Shown here: piece after piece, positions 26,925-36,328 of the stretch
How positions within the stretch are numbered: the stretch's first letter is position 1
Layout of the letters: the number at the start of each line of letters is the position of its first letter
Assembly: GCF_014218335.1 (NCBI RefSeq)
Contig: NZ_AP023367.1
Coordinates: 3,777,501-3,841,500, forward strand
Length of the DNA: 64,000 nt
Direction of reading: 5' to 3'
Origin: Anaerocolumna cellulosilytica
GTDB lineage: Bacteria > Bacillota > Clostridia > Lachnospirales > Lachnospiraceae
Translations under genes and position numbers: made by a program
Notes under the pieces: model-generated
Databases searched by the model: none
Seen by the model: only the letters and a program-made list of their open reading frames with translations
Told to the model about the DNA's origin: nothing

Positions 26925-29861
26925 TTAATGTCTTATTTTATTTGTAAAATTGCAGTTATAAATTTTTTCAACTTCTTCTTTTTTCAACGGCTTGCTAAAT
27001 AAATAGCCCTGAATATAGTCACAACCTCCAGCTTTTAAACGTTCATACTGCTCAATATCTTCAATTCCTTCTGCCGTGATTACCAAATGCAGACTGTGTA
27101 CCAGAGCAATTAGACTGTTCATTGCTTTTATATTATCCATTCCAAGAAATTTTTCGCAAAGTGATTTATCCAGTTTGATTTTGTCTACAGGAATAAAGGT
27201 AAGGTAATTTAATGAGGAATACCCTGTTCCAAAATCATCTAAGGCAAGTCTGATTCCAAGTTTTTTAAAACTCTGGATAAACCTAGCAGTATCTGAATTA
27301 TTTTCAAGAAGAATACTTTCGGTAAACTCAATTTCTATAAAATGCGGGGGTACCTTATAAAATTGCAGGGTTTTATCCAGAAAATCTACGTATTCATCAT
27401 CTCTGAGTTGTTTACTGGAAAAATTTATGGCAACTGGTTTAAGTTCATAACCTTTATCTCTCCAGTCTGCAATTTGTCTTATAACCTCAGTCGTAACCCA
27501 TCTGCCCATTTCTTTAATCAATCCGGTCTCTTCTGCTATCTCTATGAATTTATCCGGCGACAATTGATAATGCTTTAACCGGAGTAAGGCCTCAAATCCT
27601 TCTATTTCTGCACTCCCTACATTAACCTGGGGCTGATAAGCAAGCTCAAATCCATCTTCTTTTATTGCTGCACGAAGTATTCCTTCAATCTCTGCTTTAT
27701 TTTTTACCTCATCCTGCATCTGATTGCAATAGAACATGTAATTGTTTTTTCCGTTTCGTTTTACATGATACATGGCAGTATCCACATTTATAATTAATTG
27801 ATCTATATCACTACTGTCAAAAGGAAAGCAGGTAATACCGATACTGAACTGTATATAATTTTCTTTCTTTTCCAGTACAAAAGGACCGTCAAATAATTTT
27901 GTCATGTTTAATACGTAGCTTTCCACATCCTCATATTTTGAGATTCCGGATAACAAAATAAGGAATTCATCACCGCCAAATCTTGATACAAATAATTTAT
28001 CATCCACAAGTCCTGATAGCCGGTCAGCAATCTCTTGTAATATCTTATCACCATAGATATGCCCCATCGTATCATTTATACTTTTAAAGTTATCTATGTC
28101 TAACAACAGGATGGCTCCGGGTATGCCAAGTGATAAGTCTTTATGTAATTTATCCATAAAGGTAAGTCTATTGGGCAGATTGGTAAGATAATCATGTCGT
28201 GCCAGATGCTCTATGTACTCCTCCTGCTCCTTCATTTTTGTAATTTCTAATAAAATACCATTGAGAATTTTATTGTCTCCCCTGTTGTCCACTTCTTTTC
28301 CTCTAACCAGTATCCAGCGTCTATTAAAATTTTCATCATAAATCGGAAGCTGAATATTAATTTTATCCGTTTTTCCTTCCTTATACCGTTGATATTCTTT
28401 AAGCACTTTTCTTTTGCCCTTTTCGTCAAAAAGAGTACAAAAAATGTTATCAATGCTTTCACGGTCACACATGGAGGAATGTATTCCACGCAGAAAATGT
28501 TTTGATATATAAAATTCCTTCTTTTCTATGTCATATTCCCAAACCGCACTTTCTGTACTTTCAATGGCTATACCGTATTTTTGATTGAGCACTTCAATCT
28601 CATCTGCATGCTCCTGTATCGTATCATACTGTGCTCTTAATTCCTCCTCAGAGGCGGTTAATTCTTCAAAAGTCTGGGTTAATTCTTCATGACTTTCCTG
28701 CAATTCCTTTTCCATTTTTCTCCGTCTTATATTATCATAGGCTAGAACTGTAATAAGTACACAGAGGAATCCTAAAACTACACTGACATTGAAAACCAAT
28801 TGCTTGTTTGTATCAAAAAAACTGACTTTCCGATTTATGACTGTAGAATTCTCAGGTAATATCTTTTCATCAATGTTATATTTCTGAAGGACTTCATAGT
28901 CGAAAATGTAATAATTAGGGCTCTCCTGCACTACGGATATAGTAGATACGGGTGTTCCATTAAAGACCTTAAGTATTATATCGGCTGCCTGCCTTCCCGC
29001 CTCCTGATACGATACCATTTTTCCTCCTAGAATACCCTCCCCCACACCTCCAACCGCTGCCCTGAGAATCGGTACCTTCGTATGTTCTTTCAGCATATTT
29101 ACAGCTTCCGGTATGGTGAGGCTGGCACCGGTACTATCTGTATACATGCTCATATACAGTACAATGGTATCCTCTTTAATCTCCTCCAGAATCTGCTCTA
29201 ATTCCTTGAAGGTGTATAAAGAGGTATTAATACCTTTAAATTGTAAGTCACGAAAATCGTCTTCATATTGATAAAACTGTTTCCTGTCTCCCAATCCTGT
29301 TAGGGTATCGTCAAAAATTGCAACTATTTTATCCGCTGCCGGATTAAGCTTTATACCAAGTTCTATGTTGTCCCTTATAGACATTTCTTCAATAATTCCT
29401 GTTATATATTCATCTTCCTCTGCCAGTTCGGCACGGTTTACATCGTTTACCCCTAAAAAGACCACCGGTATCGTATGAAACAATTCCTCCTGATAATCCA
29501 GCACAAATTGCAGGGCATTGTCATCTCCTACAAGTATAGCATCATAGGGGGGAAGATTTTCCATCTTATATTTTAGAGTGTCGTGAAAAAGTTGAATGCT
29601 TTCCTCTGTATAAAACCGTTTGGTATCCATATACTCTAAGTCCAAGTGAACCCCTTCCGGTTCCAGCACATTGCGTATTCCATCTATCTGTTCCGGCACA
29701 CTGGGAAAATTCTCATTATATGAACTAATGTATAATACTCTTTTTCTTTCTTCCCATGCATATACCCTAGGCATCAACAGTATCATAAGCAAGCTGGCAA
29801 ATACAATCATAAAGCCTGTCATACATATAAAATCAAGTCTTCTTTGCTTACCATTCTCCAT
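26925..29861 (-). CDS. Membrane sensor with ABC-type binding domain, PAS, GGDEF and EAL domains
   Basis: 978 residues. A signal anchor (about 12-34) leads to an extracytoplasmic ABC_sub_bind-like domain (about 38-345; YISSYNENFPS, DAILVGDDNALQF, VVFLGVND). Then come a helix (about 352-375), a coiled coil, a PAS region (about 430-545), GGDEF (about 550-710) and EAL (about 715-970). The cyclase signature RFGGDEF is intact. EAL residues are intact: FEALLRL, INFS, EFTES, DDFGTGYSSL, KLDKS, AEGIED and QGYLFSKP. Both synthesis and hydrolysis of cyclic di-GMP are therefore possible, controlled by an unknown ligand. Confidence 0.93.
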   Translation of the reverse strand: MENGKQRRLDFICMTGFMIVFASLLMILLMPRVYAWEERKRVLYISSYNENFPSVPEQIDGIRNVLEPEGVHLDLEYMDTKRFYTEESIQLFHDTLKYKMENLPPYDAILVGDDNALQFVLDYQEELFHTIPVVFLGVNDVNRAELAEEDEYITGIIEEMSIRDNIELGIKLNPAADKIVAIFDDTLTGLGDRKQFYQYEDDFRDLQFKGINTSLYTFKELEQILEEIKEDTIVLYMSMYTDSTGASLTIPEAVNMLKEHTKVPILRAAVGGVGEGILGGKMVSYQEAGRQAADIILKVFNGTPVSTISVVQESPNYYIFDYEVLQKYNIDEKILPENSTVINRKVSFFDTNKQLVFNVSVVLGFLCVLITVLAYDNIRRRKMEKELQESHEELTQTFEELTASEEELRAQYDTIQEHADEIEVLNQKYGIAIESTESAVWEYDIEKKEFYISKHFLRGIHSSMCDRESIDNIFCTLFDEKGKRKVLKEYQRYKEGKTDKINIQLPIYDENFNRRWILVRGKEVDNRGDNKILNGILLEITKMKEQEEYIEHLARHDYLTNLPNRLTFMDKLHKDLSLGIPGAILLLDIDNFKSINDTMGHIYGDKILQEIADRLSGLVDDKLFVSRFGGDEFLILLSGISKYEDVESYVLNMTKLFDGPFVLEKKENYIQFSIGITCFPFDSSDIDQLIINVDTAMYHVKRNGKNNYMFYCNQMQDEVKNKAEIEGILRAAIKEDGFELAYQPQVNVGSAEIEGFEALLRLKHYQLSPDKFIEIAEETGLIKEMGRWVTTEVIRQIADWRDKGYELKPVAINFSSKQLRDDEYVDFLDKTLQFYKVPPHFIEIEFTESILLENNSDTARFIQSFKKLGIRLALDDFGTGYSSLNYLTFIPVDKIKLDKSLCEKFLGMDNIKAMNSLIALVHSLHLVITAEGIEDIEQYERLKAGGCDYIQGYLFSKPLKKEEVEKIYNCNFTNKIRH

Positions 29862-30023
29862 TTGCGTCTCCCCTTTTTTAATGTCTAGATAAACGATTTA
29901 TAATTACATATTATACCATATTATACAAAGTTTCGCCACAATTATCTAAACTTTAACACAGAATAAAGCAAATGACTGAATCAACCTAGTTTACTGTTAA
30001 ATATAAAAGTACTAATAGAAAAA

Positions 30024-30128
30024 AACTATATAATTTACTGTATATGTACTTCATGCACCCGAATCTAATTTGGAATACTGCCGTTTTTCCAATTAATTCT
30101 GTGTGAATTTACAGTAAATGATATAGTT
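30024..30128. repeat. Long 19-bp inverted repeat, 105 bases overall
   Basis: Arms 30024-30042 (AACTATATAATTTACTGTA) and 30110-30128 match in 18 of 19 positions when reversed. The 67-base interior has a weaker TTGGAA/TTCCAA pair. It begins 39 bases after the tcdA stop. It could be a large stem-loop or a small non-autonomous mobile element; no clear target duplication is seen. The rest of 29862-30166 holds no gene. Confidence 0.55.
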
Positions 30129-30166
30129 TGTAAATGCAAATACTAAATATAGAATTAAAGTAATTC

Positions 30167-30925
30167 CTAATGTACTCCTGTTATATCCTTAATAACCTCT
30201 CCTGCTATAATTAAACCTGCCACTGATGGAACAAACGCTGTGCTGCCGGGAATCTGTCTTCTGTCTGTACATTTTCTTTCCGCTCCAGGCGGGCAAATAC
30301 AATTTGCACGACAGCTAATGGACATGTCTTCCAAAGGTTTTCTTGCCGGTTCCTTTGAATACACTACCTTTAATTTTTTAATTCCTCTTACACGAAGTTC
30401 TTTTCTCATAACCTTGGCTAAAGGACATATTGAGGTTTTATAAATATCTGTTACTTCAAATTGAGTGGGATCTAATTTGTTACCGGCACCCATACAGCTT
30501 ATAATAGGAATATTCAGTTTGTTTGCCCTTTCAACCAATTCTAATTTCGCCGTTACCGTGTCAATGGCGTCTACAACATAGGTATATTCAGAAAAATCAT
30601 ATTGGTCTGCAACTTCAGGGGTATAGAAGGTCTGATGGGTATTTACTACTGCCTTAGGATTAATCTCTACTATTCTTTCCTTCATAACCTCTACCTTATA
30701 CTTTCCTACCGTCTTTCTAGTAGCAATAATCTGTCGGTTAATATTGGTTAAACAGACTTTATCATCATCAAATAAGTCAAAGATTCCAACTCCGCTTCTA
30801 GCCAATGCTTCTGCGGTATATCCCCCCACGCCGCCAATACCAAAAATAGCTACTCTTGCCTTGCTTAATTTATCCATCGCTTCATTGCCAAAAAGAAGCT
30901 CCGTTCTCGAAAATTGATTTAACAT
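30167..30925 (-). CDS. tcdA: tRNA threonylcarbamoyladenosine dehydratase (TcdA/CsdL, ThiF/E1 family)
   Basis: ATP-dependent cyclisation of t6A37 in tRNAs to ct6A. E1-like Rossmann domain with FGIGGVGGYTAEALARSGVG. FDDDKVCLTNINRQ adenylation residues and VVDAIDTVTAKLELV follow. Conserved cysteines occur in ISCMGAG, TSICPLAK, SCRANCICPPGAERKC. 252 residues, the usual length. The late SVAGLIIAGEVIKDI helix is also typical. Single gene. Confidence 0.92.
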   Translation of the reverse strand: MLNQFSRTELLFGNEAMDKLSKARVAIFGIGGVGGYTAEALARSGVGIFDLFDDDKVCLTNINRQIIATRKTVGKYKVEVMKERIVEINPKAVVNTHQTFYTPEVADQYDFSEYTYVVDAIDTVTAKLELVERANKLNIPIISCMGAGNKLDPTQFEVTDIYKTSICPLAKVMRKELRVRGIKKLKVVYSKEPARKPLEDMSISCRANCICPPGAERKCTDRRQIPGSTAFVPSVAGLIIAGEVIKDITGVH

Positions 30926-31092
30926 TTCATGCTCCTGTTATATAGGTTTCTGTTTGTGAGTCTGAATAATGATAGCATTTTCTATCTATCCTGTCAACTT
31001 ACATACAAGATACTGAAATTATTTCCCAGAGCGTTTAGGTCTTCTTCTGCCAGTCTAGGGGATTCGCTTCGTCCTCAACCGAGGATGCATTT

Positions 31093-31698
31093 TCAGACAC
31101 AGCTTAATTCTTCTCCCGAAAAGAATAATTGAATTGCTTCTTCCCTGATACGTTTAAAATACGCAAAAGTAAGCAGTGCTTCTTCAACGTTATGATATAC
31201 CTTCCAATAACCACATAAAAGATAATTTTCTCCATTATTCTTAACGTACTCTTCTACATCTTCAATTGGATATCCTAAGAATATTCCAACTTCATGTGGA
31301 AAATCAAATTCTGCCTCTCTCTTGTACTTCTGAAATCTTGCCTGAAATACCTTCAGATTAAATGACAACAATCGTTCCTGTATTTTATAACCATGGTTTT
31401 TTAACAATGGATTATTTCCATACTTTTTTAAAATCTCTTCTAAAAGTTCAGGCTGGTAAACCAGGACATATAGTACTTTTTCATTTTCATGCAGAAGCTC
31501 ACAGCAACAGCTAAATCTTGCTGCCTCCGCTACTAATGTGCGAAAAAAAATTTCTTCCTTCTCTATATACCTTTTCTGAAAAGTAACCAAGCTTGATGGT
31601 TTGTGCTTAAACAATGTGGGCATACAACTATTGGCAAACGTAAAGATTATATAAGATAGCATCTTATCTTCCCTCATGTTGAATATATCCTCACTCAT
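31093..31698 (-). CDS. DUF3793 family protein
   Basis: 201 residues, no signal peptide. The family core PHEVGIFLGYPIEDVEEYV and LCGYWKVYHNVEEAL is clear. Function is unknown; in Clostridia the family tends to occur with iron-transport and flavodoxin genes. Here two Fur-box-like sequences and two promoters lie upstream, supporting an iron-linked role. Its leader carries copy B of the recurrent motif, ending AGATAGGAGTTT before the ATG. Confidence 0.85.
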   Translation of the reverse strand: MSEDIFNMREDKMLSYIIFTFANSCMPTLFKHKPSSLVTFQKRYIEKEEIFFRTLVAEAARFSCCCELLHENEKVLYVLVYQPELLEEILKKYGNNPLLKNHGYKIQERLLSFNLKVFQARFQKYKREAEFDFPHEVGIFLGYPIEDVEEYVKNNGENYLLCGYWKVYHNVEEALLTFAYFKRIREEAIQLFFSGEELSCV

Positions 31699-31737
31699 AA
31701 TAAACTCCTATCTCTGCGCTCTACTGCTCCTAGCACT
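31699..31737 (-). promoter_or_regulatory. Recurrent leader motif, copy B
   Basis: Minus strand: a possible hairpin GTGCT/AGCGC, then AGAGATAGGAGTTTATT containing the Shine-Dalgarno of the DUF3793 gene. Confidence 0.45.
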
Positions 31738-31831
31738 TGCACACGTGTTAATCAGGCTGTTAAAAAAACAAAATACTGGAAATACAGGTAATAAATAATT
31801 ATACTGCTTACATATACTTGCTTGTCAATTT

Positions 31832-31846
31832 TGATTCTCATTCTCA
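31832..31846 (-). promoter_or_regulatory. Fur-box-like operator 1
   Basis: Minus strand TGAGAATGAGAATCA matches the 7-1-7 Fur pattern TGATAATNATTATCA at 11 of 15 positions. It lies between the -10 of one promoter (TTGACA 31882-31887, 17-base spacer, TATGAT 31859-31864) and the -35 of a second (TTGACA 31823-31828). Confidence 0.6.
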
Positions 31847-31896
31847 TTTATTACTTTTATCATATTTTAGAAATCCTTATTTGTCAATATAATTTT

Positions 31897-31911
31897 TGAG
31901 AACAATTATCA
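31897..31911 (-). promoter_or_regulatory. Fur-box-like operator 2
   Basis: TGAGAACAATTATCA on the plus strand, its reverse on the minus strand, matches the 7-1-7 Fur pattern with two deviations. It is 10 bases upstream of the -35 TTGACA at 31882-31887. Confidence 0.55.
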
Positions 31912-31958
31912 TTTATCGAATCTTGCGTTATTAGTTTTTGCAAAAATAATAGAAATAA

Positions 31959-31989
31959 ACCCCAACTTATAATTAATTTAAGCTGGGGT
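31959..31989 (-). terminator. Terminator of msrA
   Basis: ACCCCAACTTA (31959-31969) pairs with TAAGCTGGGGT (31979-31989) with one mismatch. The right arm lies inside the msrA 3' end, so the stop codon is part of the hairpin. Confidence 0.65.
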
Positions 31990-32509
31990 CTTTTTCCAAT
32001 TTCACTTTATCGAATTTATCTTTACCTATATGACAGTAGCCACCCGGATTTTTATCTAAATAGCTTTGATGGTACTCTTCAGCCGTATAGTAATTATCTA
32101 ATGGAGATACTTCTATGGCTATGGGGGCTTCATAATGCTTTTGAAGCTCTTTTATAGAGGCTTCAATTACTGGTAAGTCCTCTTTATCAACATAATAGAT
32201 ACCTGTTCTGTACTGAGTTCCTTTATCCGGTCCCTGTTTGTTTACGGAAGTCGGATCGATAACCCGATAATACAAATCCAGAAGAAAAGAGAGACTAATT
32301 ACATTCGTGTTATAAACAACCTTAACTGTTTCTGCATGACCTGTATCATGGCGGCATACCTCTTCATATGAAGGATTTTGCGTCCGGCCATTGGCATACC
32401 CTACACCGGTTTCTGATACTCCCTGAATACACGCAAAATACTTTTCCGTACCCCAGAAGCATCCTCCTGCTAAATAGATGGTTTTCTCATTATTATCACT
32501 AATATTCAT
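31973..32509 (-). CDS. msrA: Peptide-methionine (S)-S-oxide reductase
   Basis: Repairs oxidised methionine (S-epimer) in proteins. The catalytic GCFWG motif (Cys17) opens the domain, followed by [21 protein letters not shown] and the [13 protein letters not shown] tail. 178 residues, cytoplasmic. AAGGAG precedes the ATG. No msrB is fused or adjacent. Confidence 0.95.
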   Translation of the reverse strand: MNISDNNEKTIYLAGGCFWGTEKYFACIQGVSETGVGYANGRTQNPSYEEVCRHDTGHAETVKVVYNTNVISLSFLLDLYYRVIDPTSVNKQGPDKGTQYRTGIYYVDKEDLPVIEASIKELQKHYEAPIAIEVSPLDNYYTAEEYHQSYLDKNPGGYCHIGKDKFDKVKLEKDPSLN

Positions 32510-32568
32510 TGTCTTCTCCTTTCACTTTTTATATCCTTAGGTAATTGCAACTTAATTTAATAAATTTC

Positions 32569-33249
32569 TCATTTTAATTTAAAATACGCAGGATATTGCT
32601 CCATTAGTTCAATCTTATTTAGTTTATACCGGGACAAATGGTCTGTAATGACTTCTTTTGCCAGTTCTTTATCCTTATTTCTGATTGCGTCGACTAATTT
32701 TTTATGATCCGATATGTTTTTAGAATCCTTGATAACCGATAGGCTTAATCTTCTGACACGGTCAAAATGAGTCATCATGCCGCTGATTAAATCATACGTA
32801 AATTTCTTATTATTAATGGTAAACAGTAACTCATGAAATTCATTATCTAATTGCAGCAACTTATCTTTAGCTCCTCTTTCCAGATAAAAATCCTGCAATC
32901 TTAATATTTCTTCCAGCGCAAGAAGGTTTTCCTCACTTGCTGCATCACAGGACTCCATAACCATAGTTTGTTCTAAGAGCAGACGAACAAATCTTGCCTC
33001 TTCTACCAATTCATTATCAATTAAGGAGATAAAGCTTCCCCTTTGGGGATAAATTTCTACTACTTTTAGTTTACTAAGCTCTATCAATGCTTCTCTTACA
33101 GGCGTTCTGCTAATTCCCATCTCTTCTGCAAGTTCATTTTCACTTACCATACTGCCAGGAGTAAGCTCCAGAGAAATAATATTGTATTTTATAACCCGGA
33201 AAGCATATTCCCTGGCGGTTTCTTTCTCCATTCGTTCCATTGTATACAT
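32569..33249 (-). CDS. GntR family regulator, FCD subfamily (hexuronate operon)
   Basis: 226 residues. Winged helix with MGISRTPVREALIELSKLKV; FCD domain with DNEFHELLF and SDHKKLVDAI. The ATG follows GGAGGAAAGCA; a longer frame would overlap the upstream gene and has no ribosome site. It is the third gene of uxuA-uxuB-gntR and probably represses the operon at the operator near 36151 (inferred), as UxuR-type regulators do. Confidence 0.88.
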   Translation of the reverse strand: MYTMERMEKETAREYAFRVIKYNIISLELTPGSMVSENELAEEMGISRTPVREALIELSKLKVVEIYPQRGSFISLIDNELVEEARFVRLLLEQTMVMESCDAASEENLLALEEILRLQDFYLERGAKDKLLQLDNEFHELLFTINNKKFTYDLISGMMTHFDRVRRLSLSVIKDSKNISDHKKLVDAIRNKDKELAKEVITDHLSRYKLNKIELMEQYPAYFKLK

Positions 33250-33337
33250 TGCTTTCCTCCACTTTCCTATATTTCCCTGCTGCTTACTCATGACTTTATA
33301 AAATAAATTTTTGTCTTTTTCTGGTGTACCTATGTTA

Positions 33338-34984
33338 TTATAAATGTTGCTCTTCGTCAAGATACTTTTTCAAAGTGTCTCGAACGGCGCCCTCTCCCTT
33401 TATCATTTCTTTAAAGAAGCCTTCGATTTTCTCACCCAAACCAACCTTATATAAATCAACACCAAAGATTAAATCATTTGACAATATATCTTTAAGACAC
33501 TTAGTAACATCTATATTCTCTCCCAAGTTAATATCAGAAAATAGGGGTACTAAATGATTCAGCATCGGATCAGGACTTAACTCAAATGGTTGTCCCTTAT
33601 CATTAACCCCCATTAAATAACGGCACCAACCAGCTAATACTAGAGGTATAAATGTAAGCTGCGTCACATCTAAATCCGGTCGCTCTATATACGCCTTAAT
33701 TGTTTCACCAAACCGAATACTTAGCTTTTGTGAGGTATCACAGGCGATTCGTTGCGGTGTGTCTGGCATAAATGGATTAGGAAGCCTTACACTTAAGACT
33801 TCTTGTAGAAAATCGGCAGGTTTAATGATACCCGGATCAACTACTACCGGAAGCCCTTCCTGATATCCGATTTTTTTAATCAGCGCAGTTAACTCCTGAT
33901 CCTTCATCTCATCTGATATTTTATCATAAGACAAAAGACAACCAAAGATAGCCAATGCTGTATGCAAAGGATTTAAGCAGGTACACACCTTCATTTTTTC
34001 AACCTTATCAACGGTAGCCCTGTCGGTATATATAATTCCGCCCAAGTCTAACGGCAGTTTTCCATTGTTAAACGCATCCTCTATAACCAGATATTGTGGT
34101 GCTTCAGCATTTACAAAAGGTGCAATGTACGTATTCTTTGATGTAATATAGGCCTCCGTATCTTCAAAACCGTCTGCTTTTAAAATTTCCAGAACAGAGT
34201 CTGCTGGTCTTGGTGTAATTTTATCAATCATAGACCAAGGATAGGAGATGTCTTCGGATACATATTCAAGAAATTCAGGTGCTGTAATCCCGTTTTCCAC
34301 CCATATTTTCGCAAATGACGTTACTGCTTCCTTTAATTTGCTTCCATTGTGGGAGCAATTATCCATACTTACTAAAGCTAAGGGAAGTTTTCCTTGCAAA
34401 TTCCCTGGAAGTTTTCCTGCTAAAAATCTTTCGTAGCATAGTGCTACCAGCTTACCAATATAACTTTCTGCCTGCTTTGGATTATTTTTAAAGTCCTTTG
34501 CAACAGCAGGCATGTACTCTCCATTCTGACTTTTTAAACTATATCCCTTTTCAGTAATAGTAAATGACACTACCTTAAGACTCGGGTTTTTAAAGATTTC
34601 TACCAACCGGTTCCAGTCAGATGTATTAGCAGTATCTACACATAAAGCCTCTGCCACACTGGCTATCACTTTCTTTTGTAAATTTCCGTCCGGCATTAAG
34701 GTAACTAAAAGCGTCAAATTATCACTATTTTTATAGCTGTGTTCTATAATTTCATAGTCATAGCCCTCTGCTACTATAATTCCACTTTCCATAATGCCTT
34801 GGTTTAAAAGCTCCTGGCATACAGCAGCCGGAAATGCTCTAAATATATTGCCCCCGCCAAAGTGTACCCACTCCGGTTTATGCTTTGTATTTTCTTTCAT
34901 TTTCTCTATTGAAAAAGCAGGAATTTCATACCCCTTCTCTTCCCATTGCTGTCTATTATTAAGTTCGTCTAGTTTTAACTTCAT
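33338..34984 (-). CDS. uxuB: Fructuronate reductase / mannonate oxidoreductase
   Basis: Long-chain mannitol dehydrogenase family, 548 residues. It reduces D-fructuronate to D-mannonate with NADH in glucuronate degradation. Seen: the nucleotide-binding start WVHFGGGNIFRAFPAA, SMDNCSHNG, EDAFNNGKLPL and the catalytic CLNPLHTALAIFG block with its Lys-Asn-His type residues. Tagaturonate reductase (UxaB) is the alternative, but linkage with uxuA favours UxuB. About 75 bases follow uxuA. Confidence 0.9.
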   Translation of the reverse strand: MKLKLDELNNRQQWEEKGYEIPAFSIEKMKENTKHKPEWVHFGGGNIFRAFPAAVCQELLNQGIMESGIIVAEGYDYEIIEHSYKNSDNLTLLVTLMPDGNLQKKVIASVAEALCVDTANTSDWNRLVEIFKNPSLKVVSFTITEKGYSLKSQNGEYMPAVAKDFKNNPKQAESYIGKLVALCYERFLAGKLPGNLQGKLPLALVSMDNCSHNGSKLKEAVTSFAKIWVENGITAPEFLEYVSEDISYPWSMIDKITPRPADSVLEILKADGFEDTEAYITSKNTYIAPFVNAEAPQYLVIEDAFNNGKLPLDLGGIIYTDRATVDKVEKMKVCTCLNPLHTALAIFGCLLSYDKISDEMKDQELTALIKKIGYQEGLPVVVDPGIIKPADFLQEVLSVRLPNPFMPDTPQRIACDTSQKLSIRFGETIKAYIERPDLDVTQLTFIPLVLAGWCRYLMGVNDKGQPFELSPDPMLNHLVPLFSDINLGENIDVTKCLKDILSNDLIFGVDLYKVGLGEKIEGFFKEMIKGEGAVRDTLKKYLDEEQHL

Positions 34985-35059
34985 AATACCTCCATTCCAA
35001 CTGCCCTGAAACCTCTAGCCCTACTACAGCCAATATTGTATTTTAATAGTTCCGGGTTT

Positions 35060-36124
35060 TTAATGTGATTTTTCAATAGCCTCAAGTAAGCCGTTCAAAT
35101 AAGTTGCGCCTAAGGCTCTGTCATACAGACCGTAGCCGGGCATAGATACTTCTCCCCAGATTGCTCGTCCATGGTCAGGACGGATAGGTCCATCAAACTC
35201 CGTTTCATATAAAGCTTTCATAATTTCATACATATCAAAAGAACCGTCACTAGATAAATGTGCTGCTTCATCAAATTTACCGGGCGCGTGGTGAATGAGA
35301 TTTCTGACATGTGCAAAATGAATTCTTCCCTTAGCTGCATGTATTATACCACATAAATCATTGTTTGGATTAGAACCATAGGAGCCGGAACAAAACGTTA
35401 AACCATTGAATTTTGCGTCTACTGCCTTTAAAAGCCTTATTACATTTTCTTTATTTGTTACAATTCTTGGAAGATTAAATACCGGCCAAGCTGGATCATC
35501 CGGGTGAATTGCCATTTTTATATCATATTGCTCACAAACCGATTGAATTCTCTTTAAGAAATATACAAGATTTTCAAACAGCTTCTCACTGTCCACATCC
35601 TTATATTTTTCAAATAGCTCTTTTACGCGTCCAAGACGTTCTGGTTCCCAGCCCGGAAGAACGAAACCATTACTCTTTTTGTCAATTTCATTAAACATTT
35701 TTATGGGATCTATTTTATCAATTATTTCCTGATCGTAGGATAATACAGTGGAACCATCTGGCCTTACCTTTGCTAAATCAGCTCGGGTCCAGTCAAATAC
35801 AGGCATAAAATTATAACATACCAAATGGATATCAGCCTTTCCCAAATTCTCAAGAGTAGTTATATAATTATCGATATACCCTTCTCTGTCCGGTAAACCA
35901 ATCTTTATAGAATCATGGATATTAACACTTTCTATTCCTGCAAGCTCTAGACCACCGGCGTTTACTTCTCCTTTTAATTTTAATATATCTTCTAAAGTCC
36001 AGGCCTCTCCCGCCGGAATATCATAAAGAGTTGTGATTACTCCTTTTACTCCGGGAATTTGTCTAATTTGCTCCAATGTAACGGAATCATGTTTACTACC
36101 AAACCAACGTAATGTCATTTGCAT
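35060..36124 (-). CDS. uxuA: Mannonate dehydratase
   Basis: Dehydrates D-mannonate to 2-keto-3-deoxygluconate. TIM-barrel protein of 354 residues with N-terminal MTLRWFG, IPGVKGVITTLYDIP, MAIHPDDPAWPVF, FCSGSYGSN, IHFAHVRN and RPDHGRAIWGE, which hold the metal-binding His and Cys residues. GGAG lies 9-10 bases before the ATG. First gene of the operon, directly behind a strong promoter. Confidence 0.95.
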   Translation of the reverse strand: MQMTLRWFGSKHDSVTLEQIRQIPGVKGVITTLYDIPAGEAWTLEDILKLKGEVNAGGLELAGIESVNIHDSIKIGLPDREGYIDNYITTLENLGKADIHLVCYNFMPVFDWTRADLAKVRPDGSTVLSYDQEIIDKIDPIKMFNEIDKKSNGFVLPGWEPERLGRVKELFEKYKDVDSEKLFENLVYFLKRIQSVCEQYDIKMAIHPDDPAWPVFNLPRIVTNKENVIRLLKAVDAKFNGLTFCSGSYGSNPNNDLCGIIHAAKGRIHFAHVRNLIHHAPGKFDEAAHLSSDGSFDMYEIMKALYETEFDGPIRPDHGRAIWGEVSMPGYGLYDRALGATYLNGLLEAIEKSH

Positions 36125-36150
36125 AATAGTTTATCTCCTTTTTTATTCTA

Positions 36151-36189
36151 CTTGTATACTAGTATATTAAAAACCTTCTGAATTGTCAA
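36151..36189 (-). promoter_or_regulatory. uxu promoter with overlapping palindromic operator
   Basis: Minus strand TTGACA (36184-36189), 17-base spacer, TATACT (36161-36166). TATACTAGTATACAAG (36151-36166) begins at the -10 box and contains a palindrome TATACTAGTATA and the GntR-like core AGTATACAA. This is the likely site of the operon's own GntR protein. Confidence 0.72.
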
Positions 36190-36218
36190 GTAAATCGCAA
36201 TTAAACCTAACAAAAAGG

Positions 36219-36275
36219 AGGTTCCTCTCCTTCTATCAATCAATTTATTTCTGACTATAATAAGAAGAGGAACCT
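36219..36275 (-). terminator. Terminator of the collagen-like gene
   Basis: AGGTTCCTCT (36219-36228) pairs perfectly with AGAGGAACCT (36266-36275), followed on the minus strand by CTCCTTTTTG. Confidence 0.75.
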
Positions 36276-36328
36276 TTTGTTAAAACATATCACAATTAGG
36301 AGGCAGGATATATTTTAAGTGCTTGATA

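Noticed and set aside
30929-31132. Plus-strand frame between tcdA and the DUF3793 gene
   Set aside because: No family resemblance or Shine-Dalgarno, and it runs antisense into the DUF3793 3' end.
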